Of a stretch of 12,316 nt of DNA, positions 1 to 5,835 are shown piece by piece. Position numbers and translations under genes: made by a program. The stretch's first letter is position 1; the number at the start of each line of letters is the position of its first letter. This stretch comes from an uncultured Clostridia bacterium. GTDB lineage: Bacteria; Bacillota; Clostridia; HGM11327. Location of the stretch: the NCBI GenBank assembly GCA_905210525.1, contig CAJLXE010000031.1, positions 1-12,316 of the forward strand. The letters run 5' to 3'. The notes beneath the pieces are model-generated. The model saw nothing but the letters and a program-made list of their open reading frames with translations, was not told the DNA's origin and did no database searches.

Positions 1-28
1 CACAATAATGTGCAAAGCCGTGTTTCAA
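1..28 (-). CDS. 5' end of an unidentified leftward gene (partial)
   Basis: Only nine codons lie inside the window. Reading leftward from a TTG at 28-26 gives M-K-H-G-F-A-H-Y-C and then a codon starting with G. The start is chosen because an AAGGAAG ribosome site (35-41) sits 6 bases upstream and a TTGATT-18-TATAAT promoter lies further upstream (63-92). The short N-terminus followed by a Tyr-Cys pair recalls the beginning of P-loop ATP:cob(I)alamin adenosyltransferases, where a similar strand leads into a GDGKGKTT loop, but nine residues cannot establish that. Function is therefore left open. Confidence 0.35.
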
Positions 29-39
29 TAAAATCTTCC

Positions 40-67
40 TTGAAAATTAATAAAGCGATTTTATTAT
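40..67 (+). promoter_or_regulatory. Candidate promoter for the YihY-like gene
   Basis: TTGAAA (40-45), a 16-base spacer and TATTAT (62-67) face rightward. The -10 occupies the same TATTATA heptamer as the leftward -10. Predicted start near 75, about 55 bases before the coding sequence. It matches the consensus less well than the leftward promoter. Confidence 0.45.
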
Positions 68-92
68 ATCACAATCATATATGAAAAATCAA
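63..92 (-). promoter_or_regulatory. Promoter for the leftward edge gene
   Basis: Read leftward: -35 TTGATT (92-87), an 18-base spacer, -10 TATAAT (68-63). Transcription would begin near 56 and leave a leader of about 28 bases before the TTG start. The -10 is a perfect sigma-A consensus. Confidence 0.6.
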
Positions 93-130
93 GTTCAAAG
101 CTGACATATCAGCTTACATTATGTAAAAAT

Positions 131-922
131 ATGAATATATCAAAAATAAAAAACAACAAAACAGCAAGAAGTATAACAAACATAATAAAACGGTGCAACG
201 AGCATGACAGCTATGCCACATCCGGATACGTTGCATATAAATTAATAATTTCAGCCGTACCGATGGCAATCGTAGCAGCCGCGTTATTTTCAGGCATACC
301 GGCAATAGAAAAATGGCTCTTGGAAACATTACAACCGATTCTTGCTCCTCAGGCATATGCGTTTGTAAAATACATTTCCGAACTGGCAAAATCAAACGCT
401 ACCACGCCAATTTTGTCGGTAGGTACGTTGGTAATGCTTTATACCGTATCATCCGGAATGTGCACTCTTATGAAAGGTGTTTCGATAGCAGCCGACGGCA
501 GAGGCGCATTTGAAAAACGAGGAATCATAAAAAACAGATTCCTCGCTATAATGCTTACGGTTATTATTTTTGTATTGATACTGTGCTTCGGTATGATATC
601 AATAGAAATAAAATATTACGGCACATCCGGGGCACAGTACAGTATATCGATATTAAGCTATGCCTTCTTTATAATTATGCTTGTCGTTATTCTTATGTTT
701 ATATACAAAATATCGCCTGTCAAAAAAACTTACTGGCTTACATCATTGAGACGTGCACTGCTCTCCTCTGTTATGATTGCCGCTCTGACATTTGCAATGA
801 ATATATATTATACCGAATTTTCGGATCCCGGAAATGTTTACGGGGCATTCGCCGGACTGGCAATAATAATGATATGGCTTTACAGCATATCATTCTGCAT
901 ATTGGCTGCCGGAGAATGTTGA
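131..922 (+). CDS. YihY/BrkB (UPF0761) family membrane protein
   Basis: This 263-residue integral membrane protein has about six hydrophobic segments (roughly residues 38-55, 95-112, 138-158, 174-192, 210-226, 237-258). Family hallmarks are the early segment with A-x-K-L-I-I-S-A-V-P-M, the region around W-L-T-S-L-R-R-A before the fifth helix, and the V-Y-G-A-F-A-G-L-A-I-I-M-I-W-L-Y motif of the last helix. The family was once called ribonuclease BN, but that is not supported; its members are membrane proteins of unsettled function. The protein ends right after A-A-G-E-C, where most relatives have G-A-E followed by a cytoplasmic tail, so the C-terminus is unusually short. The ATG lacks a clear Shine-Dalgarno sequence, so translation may be weak or start differently. 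Its stop is 3 bases from that of the convergent nucleotidyltransferase. Confidence 0.85.
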   Translation: MNISKIKNNKTARSITNIIKRCNEHDSYATSGYVAYKLIISAVPMAIVAAALFSGIPAIEKWLLETLQPILAPQAYAFVKYISELAKSNATTPILSVGTLVMLYTVSSGMCTLMKGVSIAADGRGAFEKRGIIKNRFLAIMLTVIIFVLILCFGMISIEIKYYGTSGAQYSISILSYAFFIIMLVVILMFIYKISPVKKTYWLTSLRRALLSSVMIAALTFAMNIYYTEFSDPGNVYGAFAGLAIIMIWLYSISFCILAAGEC

Positions 923-925
923 AAA

Positions 926-1672
926 TCAGTCTATTGCAGATATACAGTTATCCACAAGCGTAATAAATTCTTTTTGAACAATCGAATCCTCAGCACGTGA
1001 TATGCGGCTTATATATGATATAAGTTCATCAATGCAAGGCTTCAAAAAATTTCCCGTTGTACCCGCAAGCGCCGTCTGATACGGGTGCTTCTTGGGATCA
1101 TACGGAAGATTATCATAAACAGCTATTGCTCTGAGTATAGACTTAATCAGATCGTGCGCTGAAGTTATTCTGCCGAACGGATCCTTATATGAATCAAGAT
1201 AAGCGCTCAGAGCACGTCTGCGCCTAATCATAGATCTGAACACGTGTCCCTTTCTTTTTGCAACAAGCTGTTGTTCATTGATGTATTTCTGCAAATTCTT
1301 GTAAGCGCCCGAAACATCATCAAGCGGAATTGCAAATGAGTAAAGGTAAAAACTGAGATCGTCAAGTCTGTTAAGCCCGTCTATTATATCCTCAAGCGCT
1401 TCTATATAATAACGCGTTTTTACACCGCTTATTGACATCTCCATATATTTACCCGCATTACGGTCTATAAACGGCTCAATTTTGTTATAAGTCTCCCGCG
1501 GACACATTATACAAATATCAACGTCTGACGACGGATTACATATTCCCGTTGCAACCGATCCGACAAGCAGTATGCTTATTTCATTTATATACGGCTTTAC
1601 CGCGTCAAGATTCAGTACATACGGACAAGCAAGATATTTTGCAAATGTTATGAATTTATCTCTTATCTGCAT
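926..1672 (-). CDS. Nucleotidyltransferase-fold protein (Pol beta superfamily)
   Basis: The 248-residue product has the signature of the DNA polymerase beta-like nucleotidyltransferase fold near its N-terminus: L-V-G-S-V-A-T-G at residues 36-43 (Gly38-Ser39 bind the NTP phosphates) followed by S-D-V-D-I, with Asp50 and Asp52 as metal ligands. The third carboxylate is not certain. Residues 100-248 are probably helical and rich in Arg/Lys around 139-153 (R-R-R-R-A), as in stand-alone nucleotidyltransferases that have a helical substrate-binding domain. The start is well fixed by GGAGGT (1682-1677) 4 bases before the ATG. It is a single gene with no antitoxin-like partner, so a MNT/HEPN toxin-antitoxin module is not supported. 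It could modify a small molecule, an RNA or a protein; the substrate is unknown. Confidence 0.8.
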   Translation of the reverse strand: MQIRDKFITFAKYLACPYVLNLDAVKPYINEISILLVGSVATGICNPSSDVDICIMCPRETYNKIEPFIDRNAGKYMEMSISGVKTRYYIEALEDIIDGLNRLDDLSFYLYSFAIPLDDVSGAYKNLQKYINEQQLVAKRKGHVFRSMIRRRRALSAYLDSYKDPFGRITSAHDLIKSILRAIAVYDNLPYDPKKHPYQTALAGTTGNFLKPCIDELISYISRISRAEDSIVQKEFITLVDNCISAID

Positions 1673-1845
1673 ATTTACCTCCGATAATTATGGAATTGTG
1701 CAAAATATAAATAAATGTAGATAAAACTCATATTGAAAGTGTTGTCATAGCGTGGCTGTTTTATCATCATTAGATTTGTAAATGTTTACGGCAATCTGAA
1801 ATACAAGCTTCATGAAAACAACTTATTTTTATTTCAAAGTCCCCC

Positions 1846-1892
1846 GGAAATACAACGATATCTACCCACAACGCAACAATATCGTCATTTCC
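1846..1892. repeat. Imperfect inverted repeat across a stop codon
   Basis: GGAAAT (1846-1851) pairs with ATTTCC (1887-1892) and ACGATAT (1855-1861) with ATATCGT (1879-1885), separated by a 3-by-1 internal loop; the terminal loop is 17 bases. The stop codon of the leftward nuclease-like gene (1887-1885) is inside one arm. No T-run follows on the minus strand, so it is not a standard intrinsic terminator, though it could stabilise the 3' end of the transcript. Confidence 0.5.
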
Positions 1893-2865
1893 ATATATCA
1901 TCCAAAGTTTTTGCCTTTGAAATCAATTTGTAAGATGTATATCTGGGTGCTTGCGGAGCTTGCCCTTTTTTGCTGCCAAGGCTTATTTTTTCAATTTTAC
2001 GCGTGGTGTTCGGTTTGAAATATACAATGTATTTATTGGTATCATTATATTTTTCAATACGATCCACTTCAGCTACATATGTAATTCCGGAAACCGGCGC
2101 AACTTGATATGCCGCAATATATTTAATCTTATCAATCATAGCTCCCGAAATACGAATTGCATACCAACGGCTGTTGTTTAAAAACTCTTCATTAAAACCA
2201 TCGCCGCGAGCCGGCACTACAATAGTATTCAATTCATCCGCATCATCCGACGATGCCAGATCCGTCATAACGTCGCCCTTAAATGGCGTAAAGCGATGCA
2301 GCTTTCTATGTCCGCAATAATATGTCTGTATCTCAATAACCTCGGTTGTCATTGTCAGCTGTCCCAGTACGTTGTAAAGCTCATCTGTTGCCTGATCGAT
2401 AATTATAATTGCTGCCGGTTTATTGTCAAAAATAAGTTTATCAAACAATTCGTTAATATTGGTAAAAACCGATTTTTTGAAAAAAGCATCAAGTTTCGAT
2501 TGCTTTGCAGCATCTTTATTAATATTATCAATAAGAAAACTTTTAATTTTGTACTTGTCCATTTCGGAAGAAATGCCAAAGCGCAAAATCTGTTCTCCAA
2601 TGTGTCCGTAGACATCATGGGTTTGCAGTTCCACCTCTACAAGATACAGGCGCGGAGCATTGTGAAATGTCAAATCAAGATAATACCCGTCAGGAATAGC
2701 CGCACCTTTTTTCGGTTTTCCTATCAACTTTTTAATATCAAAATAAATACCTTCCGTTCCGAAAACAGATTCGGCATTTTCTATTATCACGGCTTCAAAC
2801 TCGTCTTCGTCGTCATAATTATAAAGCGCATATAAAGCACCGGATTCGTCAATTATTCTGTACAT
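1885..2865 (-). CDS. Predicted PD-(D/E)XK-like nuclease, uncharacterised family
   Basis: I do not recognise a named family for this 326-residue protein, but residues 20-112 look like a PD-(D/E)XK core: an acidic helix (E24-A-V-I-I-E-N-A-E), then I-P-D59-G-Y-Y-L-D64-L, a strand L-Y-L-V-E77-V-E79-L, then a helix H-I-G-E-Q92-I-L-R-F. Asp59 or Asp64 with Glu77 and Glu79 would give a D...E-x-E active site; E-x-E in place of E-x-K is known in BamHI. Residues 150-200 form a second alpha/beta stretch (A-I-I-I-I-D-Q-A-T). Residues 232-326 are a separate beta-rich C-terminal region (R-W-Y-A-I-R-I...I-T-Y-V-A-E-V-D-R-I) that may be a small nucleic-acid-binding domain. The gene stands alone behind a strong promoter, with a weak AGTGAG ribosome site. 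No methylase or helicase partner is nearby. Seen: the motifs; inferred: nuclease activity. Confidence 0.6.
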   Translation of the reverse strand: MYRIIDESGALYALYNYDDEDEFEAVIIENAESVFGTEGIYFDIKKLIGKPKKGAAIPDGYYLDLTFHNAPRLYLVEVELQTHDVYGHIGEQILRFGISSEMDKYKIKSFLIDNINKDAAKQSKLDAFFKKSVFTNINELFDKLIFDNKPAAIIIIDQATDELYNVLGQLTMTTEVIEIQTYYCGHRKLHRFTPFKGDVMTDLASSDDADELNTIVVPARGDGFNEEFLNNSRWYAIRISGAMIDKIKYIAAYQVAPVSGITYVAEVDRIEKYNDTNKYIVYFKPNTTRKIEKISLGSKKGQAPQAPRYTSYKLISKAKTLDDIWK

Positions 2866-2936
2866 AAATGCTCACTTTCAAAAAAAGCCGCAAGGTATAT
2901 CAATCAGTAAAATTTTTCCGCATATTGAATGCAATT

Positions 2937-2965
2937 ATTATAGCATACTTCCGAGTAAAAATCAA
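2937..2965 (-). promoter_or_regulatory. Strong promoter of the nuclease-like gene
   Basis: Read leftward: -35 TTGATT (2965-2960), an exact 17-base spacer, and -10 TATAAT (2942-2937), with TG one base before the -10 (extended -10). Predicted start is near 2930, giving a leader of about 65 bases before the ATG at 2865. Confidence 0.75.
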
Positions 2966-3062
2966 CAGCAAACTGTCGATAAAACCCGAGCATACATCAA
3001 TGCGTGAAGGCAACAAAAAATAAAATAATCTCAAAATACGATATACTGTTAATAAGCAAAGA

Positions 3063-3434
3063 CTAACTCTTCAAAATACCATATCCTGCATCCGAAAGAA
3101 CATTCAATGCATTTTCAAAGTTTTCCTTTTTCATTAATATGTAATCGGTATTGTAAGTAGATACAGCAAAAATTCCTATTTTCGCGTTTGCCAGAATTCC
3201 CGATATTTTTGCAAGTATTCCTGTCAAAGAAAAATCAAGTACACCTTTCACACGCAAAGCACGCCACCCGTCTTCATGCACAATAACATCAGACGGAATT
3301 TGTTTCGTTAAACATACAAGAGATATTTCTTCATCGGTCTTTCCTATAAAGAAAAATTCGCTTTTCATTTGTATTTGTGCCGTACTTTTCAATTTGCACA
3401 CTGAAAATTCATATTCAATAACTTCTAACTGCAT
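3063..3434 (-). CDS. ACT domain-containing protein (COG3603-like)
   Basis: This 123-residue soluble protein consists of two small ACT-like halves. The C-terminal half is clearest: W-R-A-L-R-V-K-G-V-L-D-F-S-L-T-G-I-L-A-K-I (about residues 57-77), then A-K-I-G-I-F-A-V-S-T-Y-N-T-D-Y-I-L-M-K (84-102). These are the hallmarks of the stand-alone ACT proteins related to COG3603, a group whose ACT domains resemble those of CASTOR-type sensors. ACT domains usually bind amino acids and act as allosteric sensors, but no ligand is known for this group. An ACGGAG site 7 bases before the ATG supports the start. It lies 33 bases after the nitroreductase gene on the same strand with no terminator between, so the two are probably co-transcribed from the promoter at 4101-4128. 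Confidence 0.82.
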   Translation of the reverse strand: MQLEVIEYEFSVCKLKSTAQIQMKSEFFFIGKTDEEISLVCLTKQIPSDVIVHEDGWRALRVKGVLDFSLTGILAKISGILANAKIGIFAVSTYNTDYILMKKENFENALNVLSDAGYGILKS

Positions 3435-3467
3435 TTATTGCTCCGTTTTGGCTGCCTTAATCACATA

Positions 3468-3992
3468 TTATCTTGCATAAAAAACTCTGCCGCTTTTTCT
3501 CGGCACATCTGTTGGGTATTCTCCGTCAACATATCCTACTATGCAATGACCTATGCCCTCATAATTTCCGTCAATGCCCAATGAACGCAATATTTCTTTG
3601 CCTTCCTCAGTTTCAAATTCTTCTTTTGCTCTGTGTATCCAGCAGCTTCCGAGCCCAAGCATATGTGCCGCCATCATCATATTTCCCATAACAAGACTTC
3701 CGTCATATAAATACGTTGAACAATCTTTTTTGGCAAGAACTATCAGAATTGCAGGGGCACCGTAAAAAGGATCCGTTCCTTCTCTGCCCATTATTGACGC
3801 ATTCATTCTCATGAGCTTATCTCTGAGATTCTTATCGGTTACCTGCACAATAACAGGATTCTGTGTTCCTCTGCCGCTCGCGGCATACAACCCTGCCTCA
3901 ATTATACTGTCAAGCATCTCCTGAGGAACTGCATCACTCTTATATTTGCGAATACTTCTTCTCGTTTTTATTTGCTCCAATATTTCATCCAT
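3468..3992 (-). CDS. Nitroreductase family protein (FMN-dependent)
   Basis: The 174-residue protein has the nitroreductase N-terminus R-R-S-I-R-K-Y (residues 11-17), where basic residues contact the FMN phosphate, then A-A-S-G-R-G-T-Q-N-P (37-46), equivalent to the family's flavin-contacting S-x-x-N-x-Q-P region. G-A-P-A-I-L-I-V-L-A and the helix M-M-M-A-A-H-M-L-G-L-G-S-C-W-I-H follow, and a late G-Y-V-D-G-E-Y-P. Family members are cytoplasmic homodimers that use NAD(P)H to reduce nitro groups, quinones or other acceptors; the natural substrate cannot be read from sequence. Length is normal for the short class. An AGAGGGG site precedes the ATG by about 10 bases. It is the first gene of a probable operon with the ACT-domain gene, transcribed divergently from birA. 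Confidence 0.88.
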   Translation of the reverse strand: MDEILEQIKTRRSIRKYKSDAVPQEMLDSIIEAGLYAASGRGTQNPVIVQVTDKNLRDKLMRMNASIMGREGTDPFYGAPAILIVLAKKDCSTYLYDGSLVMGNMMMAAHMLGLGSCWIHRAKEEFETEEGKEILRSLGIDGNYEGIGHCIVGYVDGEYPTDVPRKSGRVFYAR

Positions 3993-4035
3993 TAATATTG
4001 CACCCCTCTTCTGAAAATCAAATTATTATAAATAT

Positions 4036-4081
4036 GTGATTTACACCGCAAAATACCCGGTAATCACGGCAAATCATGCCG
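4036..4081 (-). promoter_or_regulatory. Structured leader upstream of the nitroreductase gene
   Basis: Between the predicted start (about 4094) and the coding sequence lie two adjacent hairpins. The first pairs CGGCA with TGCCG (4067-4071 with 4077-4081, loop of 5). The second pairs GTGATT and ACCG with CGGT and AATCAC (4036-4048 with 4058-4067), with a 3-base bulge and a 9-base loop. They abut and can stack on each other if the first is shortened by one pair. The sequence matches no riboswitch consensus I know, including the FMN riboswitch. A regulatory role is inference. Confidence 0.4.
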
Positions 4082-4100
4082 GAATTATCATCAGACTTAA

Positions 4101-4128
4101 ATTATATCATATTTTTACGAAATGTCAA
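4101..4128 (-). promoter_or_regulatory. Promoter of the nitroreductase-ACT operon
   Basis: Read leftward: consensus -35 TTGACA (4128-4123), a 16-base spacer, consensus -10 TATAAT (4106-4101), with TG one base before the -10. Predicted start near 4094. Confidence 0.8.
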
Positions 4129-4146
4129 TCCGAAAAGATTGTCATT
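4121..4146. repeat. Inverted repeat over the nitroreductase -35 box
   Basis: AATGTCAATC (4121-4130) and GATTGTCATT (4137-4146) are inverted copies with one mismatch in ten and a 6-base centre. One arm contains the -35 box of the leftward promoter, so this is a candidate operator for an unknown regulator. The half-site ATTGTCA recurs at 4173-4179 in the birA operator. Confidence 0.45.
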
Positions 4147-4173
4147 ATGATCTCATTACGCAGTTACAGATAA

Positions 4174-4204
4174 TTGTCACCTTTTATTTTTATAAGGTTG
4201 ACAA
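4174..4204. promoter_or_regulatory. Candidate BirA operator of birA-bioY
   Basis: TTGTCACC (4174-4181) and GGTTGACAA (4196-4204) are facing half-sites 14 bases apart. BirA operators follow the form TTGT-N-AACC, 14-16 bases, GGTT-N-ACAA; the right half fits exactly and the left half is short by one A. The right half overlaps the -35 box at 4198-4203, so bound holo-BirA would block transcription. This fits autoregulation of birA-bioY by a BirA with a DNA-binding domain, as known for this family. Confidence 0.65.
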
Positions 4205-4226
4205 TATCTTCTGTATGTGTTAAAAT
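4198..4226 (+). promoter_or_regulatory. Promoter of birA-bioY
   Basis: Consensus -35 TTGACA (4198-4203), an exact 17-base spacer and TAAAAT (4221-4226), preceded by TG at 4218-4219 (extended -10). Predicted start near 4233, about 29 bases before the ATG. Confidence 0.85.
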
Positions 4227-4261
4227 ATACCTATTCAAATACATCGGAGGAATTTTGAAAC

Positions 4262-5254
4262 ATGGATATAAAGCAGAGTATTCTGGAAATGTTTGAAAAT
4301 AATCCAAACACTTTTTTATCCGGCGAATCTATCGCAAATAAGCTTTACGTAAGCAGAAACGCCGTCTGGAAAGCCGTAAAAGAATTAAAAGCACGCGGAT
4401 ACGATATAACTGCCGTAACAAATAAAGGGTATTGCATGAATTCAAACTCAGGCATACTGTCCGGACAAGGCATAAACAAATATACACATACAACATATCC
4501 AAACATTTTCGTACACAAAATTATAGATTCTACAAATACAGCAGCAAAAAATCTGGCTGAAAAAGGTGCTCCGGAATGGACGGTAATAATATCCGAAGAA
4601 CAGACTTCGGGCAAAGGCAGAGTGAACAGACCGTTTTATTCTCCAAAAGGCACCGGATTATATATGAGTATTATTCTGAGACCCAAATTTGCCGCTGAAA
4701 AAGCGGTTTTCATAACCGCCGCGGCAGCAGTTGCAGTTGCGCGTGCAACAGAATATGTCTCCGAAAAAAAAGCCATGATAAAGTGGGTCAATGACATTTA
4801 CTGTAACGGCAAAAAGGTGTGCGGCATACTTACGCAGGGCGCTGTAAACATGGAAACCGGTGCTTTCGACTATGCTGTATTGGGAATAGGCATAAATGTT
4901 TTCAGACCCGGCGGATTCCCCCCGGAAATAGAAAATATTGCCGGATATGTCCTTGAGAATAAAAATGTTTTCCCGGACGCCGCAAACCGTATTGCCGCTG
5001 AAATTCTGAACCTGTTTTCGGAATATTACAAAGATATAGAACACAAAACTTTCGTTGACGAATATCGGGCAAGATCATTCATTACGGGGAAACACATAAA
5101 TGTTATAAAACCCGGCATAACGCTGCCCGCAGAAGCCCTCGAAATCGATGATAATTGCGGACTTAAGGTCATATATAACGACGGCAGTATCGAAACGCTT
5201 TCTTCGGGCGAAGTAAGCACAAAAATCACGGAGAACCAAGTTCATGACAAATAA
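4262..5254 (+). CDS. birA: Bifunctional biotin-[acetyl-CoA-carboxylase] ligase / biotin repressor
   Basis: BirA activates biotin with ATP to biotinyl-5'-AMP and transfers it to a lysine on biotin carrier proteins; members with an N-terminal winged helix also repress biotin genes. All parts are present in 330 residues. Residues 4-58 are the winged helix-turn-helix (V-S-R-N-A-V-W-K-A-V-K-E-L as recognition helix). Residues 75-260 are the catalytic domain with D-S-T-N at 89-92, the adenylate-binding loop G-K-G-R-V-N-R at 117-123 (normally G-R-G-R-x-G-R), K-W-V-N-D-I-Y at 174-180 and the lysine before G-I-L near 185. Residues 270-320 are the SH3-like C-terminal domain. This is a class II enzyme of normal length. 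GGAGG ends 11 bases before the ATG. Its end overlaps bioY by 11 bases, which implies coupled translation. Confidence 0.95.
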   Translation: MDIKQSILEMFENNPNTFLSGESIANKLYVSRNAVWKAVKELKARGYDITAVTNKGYCMNSNSGILSGQGINKYTHTTYPNIFVHKIIDSTNTAAKNLAEKGAPEWTVIISEEQTSGKGRVNRPFYSPKGTGLYMSIILRPKFAAEKAVFITAAAAVAVARATEYVSEKKAMIKWVNDIYCNGKKVCGILTQGAVNMETGAFDYAVLGIGINVFRPGGFPPEIENIAGYVLENKNVFPDAANRIAAEILNLFSEYYKDIEHKTFVDEYRARSFITGKHINVIKPGITLPAEALEIDDNCGLKVIYNDGSIETLSSGEVSTKITENQVHDK

Positions 5255-5774
5255 TACTACCCGAAAAATAACATTTATAGGACTTATGAGCGCTGTAATT
5301 GCCGTTTTATCTCAGATAACATTTCCGCTTCCATCAGGTGTTCCCGTTACATTGCAGACATTTGCCGTTGCATTATGCGGCTATATGCTTTCTTATAAAT
5401 ACGGATTATCGGCAGTGGGAATATATATATTGCTCGGAGCGGTAGGTGTTCCCGTATTTTCCGGTTTTAAGGGCGGAATAGGAATACTGTTTTCTGTTAC
5501 CGGCGGATTTATATACGGATTTCTGCCCATGGTATTTCTATGTGGAATAGCTTCAAAATCAAATCAGTTTATAGCGTTGGCGTCAGGTTTTGCAGGACTG
5601 GTAATATGTCACGCTTTGGGCACATTACAATACGCCCTGATAAGTCAAATACCATTCGCGGCAGCATTTATTAAAGTTTCTCTCCCGTTTATTGTAAAAG
5701 ATGTGTTGAGCATTGCCGCGGCATACTATATTTATCGTTTAATAGCCAAACGAAAAAATCTCAAATTTAATTGA
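5244..5774 (+). CDS. bioY: Biotin ECF transporter substrate-binding S component
   Basis: BioY is the membrane subunit that binds biotin for energy-coupling-factor uptake. The 176 residues are mostly hydrophobic, forming about six helices. Family marks are P-V-T-L-Q-T-F (34-40), the loop L-L-G-A-V-G-V-P-V-F-S-G-F (63-75) and G-G-F-I-Y-G-F near 87-93. The first helix region carries the S-A-V-I-A-V segment typical of S components. No EcfA or EcfT gene is in the window, so it probably uses a shared ECF module encoded elsewhere. Translation starts inside the end of birA (GGAGA 9 bases upstream of the ATG), so ligase-repressor and transporter are made together and presumably repressed together when biotin is plentiful. 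No biotin synthesis gene is nearby. A hairpin terminator follows the stop. Confidence 0.95.
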   Translation: MTNNTTRKITFIGLMSAVIAVLSQITFPLPSGVPVTLQTFAVALCGYMLSYKYGLSAVGIYILLGAVGVPVFSGFKGGIGILFSVTGGFIYGFLPMVFLCGIASKSNQFIALASGFAGLVICHALGTLQYALISQIPFAAAFIKVSLPFIVKDVLSIAAAYYIYRLIAKRKNLKFN

Positions 5775-5781
5775 TACATAT

Positions 5782-5825
5782 AAAAATACCTGTCATTTTT
5801 AAGTTTATTCGACGGGTATTTTTTT
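5782..5825 (+). terminator. Intrinsic terminator after birA-bioY
   Basis: Arms AAAAATACCTGTC (5782-5794) and GACGGGTATTTTT (5811-5823) form a 13-bp stem with one T-G pair and a 16-base loop, continuing into further T residues. It begins a few bases after the bioY stop. Confidence 0.85.
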
Positions 5826-5835
5826 ATAGAATAAA

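Noticed and set aside
926..1672. MNT/HEPN-type toxin-antitoxin module
   Set aside because: The nucleotidyltransferase is longer than the minimal MNT antitoxin and has no HEPN gene beside it.
1720..1765. Inverted repeat GATAAAAC / GTTTTATC
   Set aside because: Eight pairs around a 30-base loop in AT-rich DNA is expected by chance, and it lies in no clear relation to a promoter or stop.
2296..2835. A 179-codon open frame on the plus strand opposite the nuclease-like gene
   Set aside because: It is fully antisense to a gene with clear motifs, promoter and start. Its translation is low in complexity, rich in Ile/Asn/Cys and free of recognisable domains.
3993..4095. FMN riboswitch before the flavin-dependent nitroreductase
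   Set aside because: The conserved RFN core sequences are absent, and there are two simple hairpins in place of a multi-branched aptamer.
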